Under the pieces are notes generated by a model. The model was not told the DNA's origin, made no database searches, and worked only from the letters and a program-made list of their open reading frames with translations. A stretch of 64,000 nucleotides of DNA from Pseudolabrys taiwanensis (GTDB lineage Bacteria > Pseudomonadota > Alphaproteobacteria > Rhizobiales > Xanthobacteraceae). Location: the NCBI RefSeq assembly GCF_003367395.1, contig NZ_CP031417.1, positions 4,650,001 to 4,714,000 of the forward strand, read 5' to 3'. The translations under genes were made by a program, and so were the position numbers. This document shows positions 17,130-25,876 of this stretch, in pieces (position 1 is the first letter of the stretch; each line of letters begins with the position of its first letter).

Positions 17130-18233
17130 GTGGCTCTCACTTTCGCCGTCGAAGACAAGGGCATTCTGCCTGACCGCATGATCGCGCAGCTCGCCGCGGA
17201 TGGTGGGATCCTGCCCGCCTATCAATTCGCGGCGGACCAGATTCAGCCGGCGAGCCTCGATTTGCGCCTCGGCGATGTCGCCTATCGCGTGCGCGCCAGC
17301 TTCCTGCCCGGCTCCACAACCGTCGCCAAGCGCATTGACGAGCTCAAGCTGCATGAGTTCTCGCTCACCGACGGTGCCGTACTGGAGACCGGTTGCGTCT
17401 ACATTGTGCCGCTGCTCGAGAGCCTGGCGCTGCCGGATGATATCGTTGCGGCCGCCAACCCGAAGAGCTCCACGGGCCGGCTTGACGTGTTCACCCGCGT
17501 CATTGCCGACGAGATCCGCGGCTTCGACCGCATCGCCGCCGGGTATCACGGCCCGCTCTACGCTGAGATCAGTCCACGCACCTTCCCGGTGCTGGTGCGT
17601 GAGGGTTCGCGGCTGTCGCAAATCCGCTTCCGTCATGGCCACGCACTGCTCGATGCGGACGGCCTGCGCGCGCTGCATGCGCGTGAGCGCCTGGTCGACA
17701 GCGACAATGCGGACGTCAGCGAAGGCGTGGCAGTCGGCGTTGACCTGTCCGGTCTCGGCCCCGGCGGCCTGGTCGGCTATCGCGCCAAGCGCCACACCGG
17801 CTTGATCGATGTCGAGCGGCGGGCCGGCTATGCGGTTCCGGATTTCTGGGAGCCAATTCCGGCGCGTGCCGACAAGAGCCTGATCCTCGATCCCAACGAG
17901 TTCTATATCCTCGCCTCCAAGGAGGCGGTGCAGGTCCCGCCCGGCTACGCCGCCGAGATGGTGCCGTTCGATCCGTTGGTCGGCGAATTCCGCGTCCACT
18001 ACGCCGGCTTCTTCGATCCCGGCTTCGGCTATGCCGGCGCGGGTGGCAAGGGCGCGCGCGCCGTGCTCGAAGTGCGCTCGCGCGAAGTGCCGTTCATTCT
18101 CGAGCATGGCCAGATCGTCGGCCGGCTCGTCTACGAGAAGATGCTGGCGATGCCGGACAAGCTCTACGGCCAGGGCATTGGCTCGAACTATCAGGCGCAG
18201 ACCCTGAAGCTGTCCAAGCACTTCAAGGCGTAA
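17130..18233 (+). CDS. dcd: 2'-deoxycytidine 5'-triphosphate deaminase, long tandem-domain form
   Basis: Converts dCTP to dUTP for thymidylate synthesis. At 367 residues it is about twice the classical Dcd and matches the alphaproteobacterial long form built from two dUTPase-like halves. The N-terminal half carries QPASLDLRLGDVAYRV and a PKSSTGRLDVFTR active-site stretch. The C-terminal half carries FYILASKEAVQVPPGYAAEM and HYAGFFDPGFGY. GTG at 17130 is the likely start, with GGAG at 17119-17122 upstream. It is divergent from metZ, and its promoter must lie close to the riboswitch promoter. The specificity (deaminase rather than dUTPase) follows the family. Confidence 0.85.
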   Translation: MALTFAVEDKGILPDRMIAQLAADGGILPAYQFAADQIQPASLDLRLGDVAYRVRASFLPGSTTVAKRIDELKLHEFSLTDGAVLETGCVYIVPLLESLALPDDIVAAANPKSSTGRLDVFTRVIADEIRGFDRIAAGYHGPLYAEISPRTFPVLVREGSRLSQIRFRHGHALLDADGLRALHARERLVDSDNADVSEGVAVGVDLSGLGPGGLVGYRAKRHTGLIDVERRAGYAVPDFWEPIPARADKSLILDPNEFYILASKEAVQVPPGYAAEMVPFDPLVGEFRVHYAGFFDPGFGYAGAGGKGARAVLEVRSREVPFILEHGQIVGRLVYEKMLAMPDKLYGQGIGSNYQAQTLKLSKHFKA

Positions 18234-18248
18234 GTCCCCGCTCTTGCC

Positions 18249-19214
18249 TCAGTTGCGAGCGAGCAAGAAGGCATAAACGGCCATGGAAACGGCATAGAGC
18301 GCCGCGACGACACAATAGCCGCCGACCCGCCCGGCCGTGGTTTTCGGGTCGAGCCACCAGCCGAAGGCCTTGAAGGCTGCCGGCACGAACCACCAGCCGA
18401 GCAGCTGCGTGCTCACGAGATTGCCGACGAACAGCGACAGCCAGAACGGCACGCCGTGCGCGTCGATCAGCGGCTTGCTGATGAAGTGGCCCCAGAGAAA
18501 GACCGTCGGATAGAGCACCAGTAGGACGATGAGGTTGCTCTTGAGGATGAAAGAGGGACCTTGCGGCGCGGTCTGGCCGGTGGGGAACCAGAAATTGAAG
18601 CCGTAGCCCGCGCGCTTCAGGTTCATGTCGACATTGAAGCGCTTGCCCTCGTTCAGCAGTTGCTCACGCACCGGCGACTCGAGCCAAGCGTTGAGATTGG
18701 TCTCGCTGTTGAAGGCCAGGATGATGATCCAGTCGTCGTGCAGACCGGGCAGCGGGTGCTCGATCTTGTGGCGCAGGAAGCCTTTGAACTTCGCCTCGGC
18801 GGCCTGGATGCGTTGCTGCCAAGCAAGGAAATCGCGCTCCAGCCCGGGTGGCACCTTGAAGGAGATGACGACGGAAACCGCCGTGTCCTTCTGCACGCCG
18901 GTGTCGGGCAGGATGTGAACGTCCTCCGGCCCGACGAAATACGGTCGCACCTCGTCGACGAGGCGGGCCCGTACATCGCTCTGCAGCCACGCGCGGGCGC
19001 CCGCCGCGTTGCCGAAGCGCAGGACCTGCACCCAGTCGACAATGCCCGGCGGCTGCGGCGCCACCACCTCCTGACCGAGAAAGCCCGGCCAGGACTTGAG
19101 CTCTTCGCCGACCCTGCCGTTCCAGCGTGCGAACGCGGCGAAGCCCTCGTCGGCGATACGTCGCTGGATGACGAGGGCGACCGGGCCGTCAGGGGGCTCC
19201 TGGCTGGCAGACAT
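18249..19214 (-). CDS. Membrane protein with two antibiotic-biosynthesis-monooxygenase (ABM) domains
   Basis: The 321-residue product starts with two ferredoxin-like ABM repeats, about 10-105 (VALVIQRRIADEGFAAFARW, PGFLGQEVV) and about 112-205 (VSVVISFKVPPGLERDFLAW, FKGFLRHKI). Three or four membrane helices follow from about residue 222 (IVLLVLYPTVFLWGHFI, FWLSLFVGNLVSTQLLG, YCVVAALYAVSMAVYAFLL). This COG3224-like arrangement has no firmly known function; the repeats may bind or oxidise an aromatic or be redox-inert. It begins 14 bp after guaD and probably shares its transcript. Confidence 0.75.
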   Translation of the reverse strand: MSASQEPPDGPVALVIQRRIADEGFAAFARWNGRVGEELKSWPGFLGQEVVAPQPPGIVDWVQVLRFGNAAGARAWLQSDVRARLVDEVRPYFVGPEDVHILPDTGVQKDTAVSVVISFKVPPGLERDFLAWQQRIQAAEAKFKGFLRHKIEHPLPGLHDDWIIILAFNSETNLNAWLESPVREQLLNEGKRFNVDMNLKRAGYGFNFWFPTGQTAPQGPSFILKSNLIVLLVLYPTVFLWGHFISKPLIDAHGVPFWLSLFVGNLVSTQLLGWWFVPAAFKAFGWWLDPKTTAGRVGGYCVVAALYAVSMAVYAFLLARN

Positions 19215-19228
19215 CGGGCGCTATCCGC

Positions 19229-20626
19229 TCAGTTCTTCTTGTAGAGGCGCTTGCCCATGACCCAGGTCTCGTCGACGCAGCGGTCGTCGCCGACCATCAT
19301 CACGCTGAACAGCAAATTGGCCGCCTGCTCGACGGTGTGCGGCCGGCCATCTTCGGCGATCAGCGATTGATGCCAAGCCTGCGCCAGCGGTCCGGCGTTG
19401 ACGTCCAGGGCAACGAAGTCGGCTTCTTTGCCTGGCTGGAAGTTGCCGAGCTTGTCGTCGATGTAGAGGCCTTCGGCGCCGCCCAGCGTGACCGACCAGA
19501 AGCCGCGATAGGGCGAAAGCTTGTTGCGCTCAGCTTCCGCGACATCCATGCGAACCGGATCGATGCTGCCGTCGAGCATGGTGTTGTTGCACATGCCGAC
19601 CTTATAGGCGTCGTCGAGCACATTGAGCATCGAGAAGCGGTTGCCGCCGCCCATGTCGGTGCCGAACGACATCTTCACTCGGTGCTCGGGGTCGGTGGCG
19701 CGGCCGAGGCGGAACAGACCGCTGCCGAGGAAGAGGTTGGAGCAAGGGCAGAACACCACGGCGGCGCCGCTCTTCGACATACGGCGGAATTCGCTGTTGG
19801 TGAGATACACGCCGTGTCCGCCGGAGAACTTCGGGCCGACCAGGCCGAACTTCTCGTAAACGCCGAGATAGTCCTGGCAGTCGGGATGCTCGATCAGCAC
19901 GCCGCGGCATTCGGCAGGGTTCTCGGAGATGTGGGTGTTGACCCAGCAGTCCGGGTGTTCCTGCTTCAGGCGTTGGCACGCCTTGAGCAGATCCGGCGAA
20001 GCGCCGAAGGCAAAGCGCGGCGTGATCGCGTAAAGATTGCGGCCTTTGTTATGATACTGAGCAATCAGCCGTTTACTGTCGCGGTAGAAATTCTCGGGCG
20101 TGTCGATGAAGTCGGCCGGCGCGTTGCGGTCGATGCCGGTGAGGCCGGAGATGACGCGCATGTTGCGCCGGCCCGCCTCCTCGAAAAGCTCTTCCGTCGC
20201 GACGGGCGACGAACTGGTGAAGGCTTGGCAGGTCGTGGTGCCGGCGGCGAGCAGCGCGTCGAGAAAGCGCTTCACGCCCTCGCGGGCATAATTGCGGTCT
20301 TTGTATTTGATCTCCTCAGGATAGATCGACATCTGCAGCCACGGCAGGAGTTGCTCGCCATAGGCACCGAGCACGCGGGTCTGCGGCAGATGAATGTGGC
20401 CGTCGATGAAGCCGGGAACGATGATGCGGTCTTTGATATGCGTGATCGCAATGCCGGGATGGGCGGCTGCCAGCGTATCGTAGGCGCCGAACTCACGGAT
20501 GATGCCGTCGGTCACGACCAGCAGACCGTCTTGGTGGAAGCGGGCGGCTTCCTGCTCCTTGCCAAGGTGTTTCCACGGGTCGTCGACGAAGTCGAAAAAA
20601 GTCCCTCGGATTCCGATGGTGCTCAT
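19229..20626 (-). CDS. guaD: Guanine deaminase
   Basis: Zinc amidohydrolase that converts guanine to xanthine and ammonia in purine salvage or catabolism. The 465-residue length is typical. The metal site begins with DGHIHLPQTR (His77, His79), followed by NTHISEN and the FGTDMGGG stretch carrying the conserved Asp. The substrate motif HLPQTR and the FCPCSNLFLGSG segment are guanine-deaminase-specific compared with other cytosine/adenosine deaminase relatives. It is the first gene of a two-gene unit with the tandem-ABM membrane protein. Confidence 0.93.
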   Translation of the reverse strand: MSTIGIRGTFFDFVDDPWKHLGKEQEAARFHQDGLLVVTDGIIREFGAYDTLAAAHPGIAITHIKDRIIVPGFIDGHIHLPQTRVLGAYGEQLLPWLQMSIYPEEIKYKDRNYAREGVKRFLDALLAAGTTTCQAFTSSSPVATEELFEEAGRRNMRVISGLTGIDRNAPADFIDTPENFYRDSKRLIAQYHNKGRNLYAITPRFAFGASPDLLKACQRLKQEHPDCWVNTHISENPAECRGVLIEHPDCQDYLGVYEKFGLVGPKFSGGHGVYLTNSEFRRMSKSGAAVVFCPCSNLFLGSGLFRLGRATDPEHRVKMSFGTDMGGGNRFSMLNVLDDAYKVGMCNNTMLDGSIDPVRMDVAEAERNKLSPYRGFWSVTLGGAEGLYIDDKLGNFQPGKEADFVALDVNAGPLAQAWHQSLIAEDGRPHTVEQAANLLFSVMMVGDDRCVDETWVMGKRLYKKN

Positions 20627-20889
20627 GGCGAGAGTTTCCCGTAAGGCGGATGTTGAACGCAGCGGTCAGGGAGCGATGTCGTGAACGGCACGCGTGCGGC
20701 GCCGAGGCCGCAACAGGCGTCGCGGCAACTTATGGGCGATACAGGCATTAGATTTGGTTAAGTCGGAACCGGGGGAATGCTGTCTGCAAGCGGTTCGTCC
20801 CGTTGCGCGGGACGGAATGCTCGCCTCTGGTTAGGGCCCCGTAAAAGTCGGGCGCCGACAGGCTGAAGCTGGCCAAGACGACGTCCTGC
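20627..20889. other. Intergenic stretch upstream of guaD and tRNA-Gly
   Basis: No convincing reading frame is seen. It holds the divergent control regions of guaD and the tRNA gene. A small palindrome, GTCCCGTTGCGCGGGAC (20797-20813), is the only notable structure. Confidence 0.5.
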
Positions 20890-20919
20890 TTGCCGGACCG
20901 CCCCTGCTTTCGCTATGGT
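20890..20919 (+). promoter_or_regulatory. Candidate promoter of tRNA-Gly
   Basis: TTGCCG (20890-20895), 18 bp and TATGGT (20914-20919), ending 10 bp before the first tRNA base, are positioned as expected for a stable-RNA promoter. Confidence 0.55.
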
Positions 20920-20929
20920 CCCGGCCGAC

Positions 20930-21003
20930 GCGGGCGTAGTTCAATGGTAGAACGGCAGCTTCCCAAGCTGCATACGAGGGTTCGATTCCCTTCGCCCGCT
21001 CCA
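20930..21003 (+). tRNA. tRNA-Gly (anticodon CCC)
   Basis: A 74-nt gene with encoded CCA. The acceptor stem is GCGGGCG/CGCCCGC. The D arm is GTTC-AATGGTA-GAAC. The anticodon arm is GCAGC-TTCCCAA-GCTGC with anticodon CCC (reads GGG). The T arm is GAGGG-TTCGATT-CCCTT. All stems close, with one G-T pair in the T stem. Confidence 0.97.
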
Positions 21004-21039
21004 ACTTTCCCGCAGGTTTCCAACGAGAATCGGCGATCG

Positions 21040-22338
21040 TCAGGGCTTGATCAGCCCGGCGACGCGCGGCACCCAGAGTGCGAGCTCGGGGAAGAACGTC
21101 ACCAAGAGGACGATGCCCAGCATCGCCACGATGAAGGGCGGCACCTCGCGGAAGATTTCCGACAGCGGCGTGCCGGTGAGGCCGGCCATCACGAACAGCA
21201 GCAGGCCGTGCGGCGGCAGCGTCAGCCCGACCATCATGTTGACGACGATGACGATGCCGAAATGCACGAGATCGATGTGGAGGCTTTGCGCGATCGGCAC
21301 CAGGAGGGGCACTATCACCAACAGGATCGTGACCTCGTCAAGCACGATGGCGAGGCCAAGCATCAACACGTCGACGCAGAGCAGGAATCCGGTCGCCGAT
21401 AGATTCCACGCCGTAAAGGTGTTGCGGATGAGCTGCGGCACGTTCTCGTTCGCCACCGCGTAGTTGAACACGAAGGCGCCGGCCATGATCAGCGCGATCA
21501 TCGCTGTGGCGCGCACCGTGTCCGAGATCACGGTCAGCAACTGCGGCAGGCGGAGCGTGCGGTAGACCACGAGCGCCAGGATCAGCGCATAGCTCGCGGC
21601 GATGGCTGCGGCTTCGGTCGGCGTGGTCACGCCCGAGTAGATGAGGCCGAGCAGGATGCCCGGTAGAGCGAGCGGTAGCACCGCCCGACCAAGCACGTGC
21701 GGCATATCCGACCACGGCACGCGCTCCTCACGCGGGAAGTTGCGGCGGCGGGCGACGATTCCGATGACGACCATCATCGACAGCGCCATCAACGCCGCCG
21801 GCACGAGGCCGCCGAGAAACATGGCGCCGACCGAGGCATTGGCGATCAGCGCGTAGAAGATCATCGGGATCGACGTCGGCATTAGCGGCCCGAGCGTCGC
21901 CGATACGACTGAGGTTGCCGCGGCGAAGCCGGCCGGGTAGCGGCCGTTCTTGGTCATCATCCGCGCGACGATCAGGCCGGGGCCCGAGGCGTCGGCGACC
22001 GCGCTGCCGCTCATGCCGGAGAAGATCAGGTTCGAGACGACGTTGACCTGGGCGAGGCCACCCGGCAGGTGGCCGACCATCGCCGCGCCGAAGCCGAGCA
22101 GGCGCTCGATCACGCCGCTCGCGTTCATGATGTTGGCGACGAAAATGAACAGCGGCACGGCGATGAGAAGATAGCTGTTGTACAGACCGTTCATGGTCTG
22201 ATCGACGACGAGGCCAACGTCCTGATGCGACGAGATGAGGTAAGCGAAGCCCGCGGCCAGCATCGACAGGCCGAGTGGGGCCCCGAGCACAGCGGCGAGC
22301 GTGAATACGCCGAGCAGGACCCACAGACCTTCGGACAT
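21040..22338 (-). CDS. dctM: TRAP transporter large permease (DctM type)
   Basis: The 432-residue inner-membrane protein has about 12 hydrophobic segments and the DctM hallmarks SGSAVADASGPGLIVARMM and TLGPLMPTSIPMIFYALIA, plus a NMMVGLTLPPHGLLLFVM segment. It forms the ion-coupled translocation pathway of a tripartite importer together with the small permease just upstream (22351-22869) and the binding protein (23044-24036). The three genes run on the same strand in the order P-Q-M with a fumarylacetoacetate-hydrolase-family gene in front, which points to uptake of an organic acid used by that enzyme. Confidence 0.93.
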   Translation of the reverse strand: MSEGLWVLLGVFTLAAVLGAPLGLSMLAAGFAYLISSHQDVGLVVDQTMNGLYNSYLLIAVPLFIFVANIMNASGVIERLLGFGAAMVGHLPGGLAQVNVVSNLIFSGMSGSAVADASGPGLIVARMMTKNGRYPAGFAAATSVVSATLGPLMPTSIPMIFYALIANASVGAMFLGGLVPAALMALSMMVVIGIVARRRNFPREERVPWSDMPHVLGRAVLPLALPGILLGLIYSGVTTPTEAAAIAASYALILALVVYRTLRLPQLLTVISDTVRATAMIALIMAGAFVFNYAVANENVPQLIRNTFTAWNLSATGFLLCVDVLMLGLAIVLDEVTILLVIVPLLVPIAQSLHIDLVHFGIVIVVNMMVGLTLPPHGLLLFVMAGLTGTPLSEIFREVPPFIVAMLGIVLLVTFFPELALWVPRVAGLIKP

Positions 22339-22350
22339 CGTCTCGGCCCT

Positions 22351-22869
22351 CTAGATGAAACGGCGCCAATGCGGGCCGAGAAGCTTCACGATGCCGAAGG
22401 CGGAGCGCACGACGACGGCGACGAGGAAAATGCCGAAGCAGGAGTAGACATAATCAAGGCGCCAATCGAGCACCGGCGTGCGCTCACGCCATAGGAACAT
22501 GATGTAGTCGAGTGAGCCGGGCAGGGCCCAGAGGAAGATGCCGCCGACAAGGACGAGGCGGCAAAGCGCCATCCAGCGCTTGGCGTTGTCGCCAACATGG
22601 CGATAGACGAGGTCGAAGGTGATCTGTTCCTTGTCGCGCACCAGAAAAGCGCTGGCCCAGAAGATGATCCAGATGAACAGGATCACCGACACTTCGTCGG
22701 CCCACACCGCCTCATCGTGCTCGAGATAGCGGGTGATGATCTTGTAATTGAAGATCAGGAACACTGACGCGAACATCAGGCCCGAGACGAGGTTCGCGAA
22801 GGAGCGTGCGCGGCCCGCCCAGCCGGTGGGCTGGTTGCTGGCGTCATCGTCCTGCTGCGGCGCGCTCAT
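22351..22869 (-). CDS. dctQ: TRAP transporter small permease (DctQ type)
   Basis: The 172-residue product has four membrane segments and the DctQ pattern EDVSV-like EVSVILFIWIIFWASAFLVR, then a DLVYRH loop and a late YVYSCFGIFLVAVVVRS helix. It partners DctM in the membrane. It starts 12 bp upstream of dctM on the same strand. A 174-bp gap holding a palindromic repeat separates it from the binding-protein gene. Confidence 0.88.
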   Translation of the reverse strand: MSAPQQDDDASNQPTGWAGRARSFANLVSGLMFASVFLIFNYKIITRYLEHDEAVWADEVSVILFIWIIFWASAFLVRDKEQITFDLVYRHVGDNAKRWMALCRLVLVGGIFLWALPGSLDYIMFLWRERTPVLDWRLDYVYSCFGIFLVAVVVRSAFGIVKLLGPHWRRFI

Positions 22870-22929
22870 GACTTCGACATTTTCAGTATATCTGATGGAA
22901 TTGCTGTTTTCCGGTGACGCTGCAACACG

Positions 22930-23006
22930 CTCCGCTCATTCCCGCGCAATCCGGAATCCAGGGGACTTGGTACTGAGCTGTGCTTCTTGCGCTGGGACGA
23001 GCGGAG
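22930..23006. repeat. Intergenic palindromic repeat (CTCCGCTCATTCCCGCG type)
   Basis: CTCCGCTCATTCCCGCG (22930-22946) and CGCTGGGACGAGCGGAG (22990-23006) are imperfect inverted repeats matching at about 14 of 17 positions. The 77-bp element lies between dctP and dctQ. The sequence type is common in intergenic DNA of this bacterial group. As RNA it would fold into a long hairpin that could separate dctP and dctQM message levels. Confidence 0.55.
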
Positions 23007-23043
23007 TATAGGCGATTGCAGTCCAACGGATCAGGTTCAGCGC

Positions 23044-24036
23044 TTACGCCTTGAGCGCGCGGTCGAGCAGCGCCTTGTCCCACGACTTGGCGTAGTCGGA
23101 GCCGGCATAGACTTTGTCGGCTTCGGCGCGGAACGGTGCCAAGTCGATTTCGTCGACCGAAAGACCGCGCTGCTTCAGCGCCGAGGCGATGTTGGTCTCG
23201 TCGGCAAGGCGGGCATCGCTGCCGGCCTTGGCAGTCTTGATCGCCGCGTCCTGCAGTGCCTTCTTCTGCGCCGCGCTCAGCTTGTCCCAGACGGGTTTGG
23301 CGATATTGAAGAACACCGGCTGGATCATGTGCGAGGTCAGTATCACCTGCTCGGTCACTTCGTAGAACTTGGCGGCATTGAGGATGGAGAGCGGGTTCTC
23401 CTGGCCGTCCACGGTGCCGGTCTTCAGCGCGAGATAGACTTCCGGCATGCCCATCGGCACCGGACTGACGCCGAGCGAGCGGCCGAGCAGCAGCCATTCC
23501 GGGCCCGCCGTCATGCGCATCTTCACGCCCGCAAGGTCGGCGGGCGACTTCACATTGCGCTTCTGGCGCAGGTTGACCTGGCGCGTGCCGAGATAAGGCG
23601 TGGCGAGGATCTCGATGCCCATCTTGTCCGCGACGATCTTGCGATAGTCCGCGCCGATCGGGCCGTCGAAGACGCGGCGCATATGCGCGTAGTCCTTGAA
23701 CAGATAGCCGCGGTTGAACAGACCGAGCGCCGGCACCTGTTGCGCCACCTCGAAGGTGGTCATGGTGCTCATTTCGAGATTGCCGCGCTGGAGAGCCGGC
23801 ACTTCGGTGCCTTGTTTGAACAGCGTGGAGGCCGGATGCACGCTGACATTCAGGCCGACATTGGCGGCTTCGACCTCGGTCTTGAGTTGCTCCAGCGCCT
23901 TCGCGAGGAAGTCGCTCGGCGGCGCGGCGGTCGAGATGCGAATCTGCGTGCCGCTTTGCGCCTCGGCGCGGCCGATCAGGCTGCCGGCGGCAACGCCGGC
24001 CAACGCGCCGGCAACGAATTGTCTGCGTGTCGTCAT
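23044..24036 (-). CDS. dctP: TRAP transporter solute-binding protein (DctP type)
   Basis: Periplasmic receptor of the TRAP importer. From the ATG at 24036 the product has 330 residues and starts MTTRRQFVAGALAGVAAGSL, a signal peptide with an Arg pair followed by a hydrophobic core that may use the Tat route. An ATG three codons upstream (24045) is also possible. The mature part contains the DctP ligand region RMTAGPEWLLLGRSLGVSPV with GMPEVYLALKTGTVDGQENP, diagnostic for the family. The conserved Arg in KMRMTAG is the expected carboxylate-binding residue, so the ligand is probably an organic acid. Confidence 0.92.
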   Translation of the reverse strand: MTTRRQFVAGALAGVAAGSLIGRAEAQSGTQIRISTAAPPSDFLAKALEQLKTEVEAANVGLNVSVHPASTLFKQGTEVPALQRGNLEMSTMTTFEVAQQVPALGLFNRGYLFKDYAHMRRVFDGPIGADYRKIVADKMGIEILATPYLGTRQVNLRQKRNVKSPADLAGVKMRMTAGPEWLLLGRSLGVSPVPMGMPEVYLALKTGTVDGQENPLSILNAAKFYEVTEQVILTSHMIQPVFFNIAKPVWDKLSAAQKKALQDAAIKTAKAGSDARLADETNIASALKQRGLSVDEIDLAPFRAEADKVYAGSDYAKSWDKALLDRALKA

Positions 24037-24062
24037 GGCTCTCATCCCCTCTGTTATCGAGC

Positions 24063-24959
24063 TCACGCTTCGCGTGCGATGCTGACCGACAATGTGCCGA
24101 TGCCGGCGATCTCGGCGTCGATGCGGTCACCCACGTTCAGGAAAGTGCCTTTCGGCACGCCGACGCCCGCCGGTGTGCCGGTGAGGATCACGTCGCCCGG
24201 ATCGAGCGTCATGATTTCGGAGGCGCGCGCGATCTGCTCGGCGACGGAGAAGATCATCTGCGCGGTCGTCGAATCCTGTTTGACGACGCCGTTGACCGAC
24301 AGCTTGAGCGGGATGTTCTGCACGTCGGCGAAGGCTGATGCCGGCACGATGCACGGGCCCATCGGGCAGCCGGTGTCGGTCGCTTTGCCGGCGACCCAGT
24401 CGAGTTTGTAGAACTGGTCGGGCGCCATGTTGAAGTCGCGCGCCGACATGTCGATGGCGATGGTGTAGCCGGCGACGTGCTCGAGCGCCTGCTCTGGCGT
24501 GACGTAACGCGCGGTCTTGCCAATGACGGCGGCGAGTTCGATCTCCCAGTCGTACTTCTGCGTGCCGCGTGGTTTCACCACAGTTGCGCCCGGACCCACG
24601 ACCGCATTACGCGGGGGCTTCATAAAGAAGAAGAGCCGCTGCGTTTCCTTTTTGACGCCGGGGAAGCCCATCTCGGCCATGTGATCGTAGTAATTGGCAC
24701 CGGCGCAGAGGATTTTGCCCGGATAGAGCAGCGGGGCCAGCAATTTGCTGCCGGCTGGCAGCGGCGCTGGACCTGCGCCATTGGCGATCTTGGCGGCGAG
24801 GTCCTCAAGCCGCGCATTGGCGCCCGCCCAGTCGACGAACAGGTCGATGGTGGCCGAAGGCAGCCCCATGTCGAGACTCGGGAAAGGGTAGAGCCGACCC
24901 TCGACCTGAAGGCAGGGCACCGCCTTGCCGTCGATTTCAGCCGTCGCCACAGCCCACAT
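24063..24959 (-). CDS. Fumarylacetoacetate hydrolase family protein
   Basis: The 298-residue product starts at ATG 24959 (GGAAGAGG upstream). It has the FAH fold: SKLLAPLLYPGKILCAGANY, FMKPPRNAVVGPG, DWEIELAAVIG with the metal-binding Glu pair, and AGYTIAIDMSARDF. LDPGDVILTGTPAGVGVPKG is the family C-terminal signature. Members cleave or decarboxylate beta-keto acids (fumarylacetoacetate, acylpyruvates, 2-keto-3-deoxy sugar acids), and the true substrate cannot be read from sequence. It heads the FAH-dctP-dctQ-dctM unit and is divergent from a GntR regulator. Confidence 0.88.
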   Translation of the reverse strand: MWAVATAEIDGKAVPCLQVEGRLYPFPSLDMGLPSATIDLFVDWAGANARLEDLAAKIANGAGPAPLPAGSKLLAPLLYPGKILCAGANYYDHMAEMGFPGVKKETQRLFFFMKPPRNAVVGPGATVVKPRGTQKYDWEIELAAVIGKTARYVTPEQALEHVAGYTIAIDMSARDFNMAPDQFYKLDWVAGKATDTGCPMGPCIVPASAFADVQNIPLKLSVNGVVKQDSTTAQMIFSVAEQIARASEIMTLDPGDVILTGTPAGVGVPKGTFLNVGDRIDAEIAGIGTLSVSIAREA

Positions 24960-25024
24960 GTCCGCGCCTCTTCCTTGTCTCGCAGGGTCATGCTGGTCCG
25001 TGTCTCGGCGCGAGTCAACGGATT

Positions 25025-25051
25025 TTGGAAAATAGTACGCAAATTGGAAAA
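25025..25051. promoter_or_regulatory. Candidate operator between FAH gene and gntR
   Basis: The octamer TTGGAAAA occurs twice, at 25025-25032 and 25044-25051, with a 19-bp period. It is AT-rich DNA in a GC-rich setting within the 129-bp divergent gap. It may be the binding site of the GntR regulator; that assignment is inference. Confidence 0.4.
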
Positions 25052-25088
25052 CATTGACGGGCCGCGCAAATCGGGGCAGACAAGCGCC

Positions 25089-25793
25089 ATGACCCTCATG
25101 GATGCCGCCCGGGCCGGCCGGACCGTCGCCGAGCAAGTCTACGAACAGATCAAAGCTGACCTTCTGACCGGGGCATTCACGCCCGGCGCGGCCTTGCTGA
25201 CGCGCGAATTGTTGGCGCGGTACGGCTGCGGCATCAGCCCGTTGCGCGAGGCCCTGGCGCGCCTGGTCGGCGAGGGCTTCCTGGTGGCGAGCGGCCATAA
25301 GGGCGTGCGGGTGCCCTTGCCGTCCTGCGCCGATCTCGACGATGTTTATCGCATCCGCATCGCGCTCGAATGCGAGGCCCTCGCCCTGGCCATGAAGCAT
25401 GGCGACGATCACTGGGAAGCGGCGGCCGTCGCTGCCTGCCACCGGCTAGAGCGTGCGCCTTTGCCGGGTACTGGCCCAGAAGACGAGCGCGCCAGCCGGG
25501 CGATGGAATGGGAAGCGCGCCACCGGGCTTTCCACGCGGCGCTGGTTGTCGCAGCGCCGGCGCCGCGCTTGCTGCGGCTGGTTGAACAAACGGTGGAGCA
25601 GACCGAGCGCTATCGCGCCCTGCGCCTCTTGCGCAGCCCCTCGGAACTCCTGATCCGCGACATCACCCAGGAGCATCGCGCGTTGCTCGAAGCGACGCTG
25701 AGGCGCGACCCGCAAGCAGTCGGGCTGCTGCGCGAGCACTTGACCCGCACATGGAACTTCGTTGCCGACCTGTTTAAAAGCAGCAACACCTAA
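25089..25793 (+). CDS. GntR-family transcriptional regulator with FCD ligand domain
   Basis: The 234-residue protein has an N-terminal winged helix (VAEQVYEQIKADLLTGAFTP, SPLREALARLVGEGFL) and a helical FCD ligand domain. Its metal/ligand residues are visible in DDVYRIRIALECEAL, ARHRAFHAALV and the late EHRALLEATL. It is divergent from the FAH-TRAP unit and most likely represses it until the imported acid or a derivative binds. The ATG at 25089 is the first with the family N terminus; ATG 25098 is a possible alternative. Confidence 0.9.
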   Translation: MTLMDAARAGRTVAEQVYEQIKADLLTGAFTPGAALLTRELLARYGCGISPLREALARLVGEGFLVASGHKGVRVPLPSCADLDDVYRIRIALECEALALAMKHGDDHWEAAAVAACHRLERAPLPGTGPEDERASRAMEWEARHRAFHAALVVAAPAPRLLRLVEQTVEQTERYRALRLLRSPSELLIRDITQEHRALLEATLRRDPQAVGLLREHLTRTWNFVADLFKSSNT

Positions 25794-25876
25794 GGCCCAA
25801 AGGACCTGCCGGTAAGGAAGTAAGCCCGGTTCCGTCGCACCGCGTGTTACGCGGCCCCTACAACAGGGGTACGGGG

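Noticed and set aside
19337..20644. Plus-strand open frame of about 435 codons opposite guaD
   Set aside because: Antisense to a clear guanine deaminase; no family motif or ribosome-binding site.
20930..21003. tRNA-Gly as an attachment site for an integrated element
   Set aside because: No integrase gene and no repeat of the tRNA 3' end were seen in the flanking DNA.
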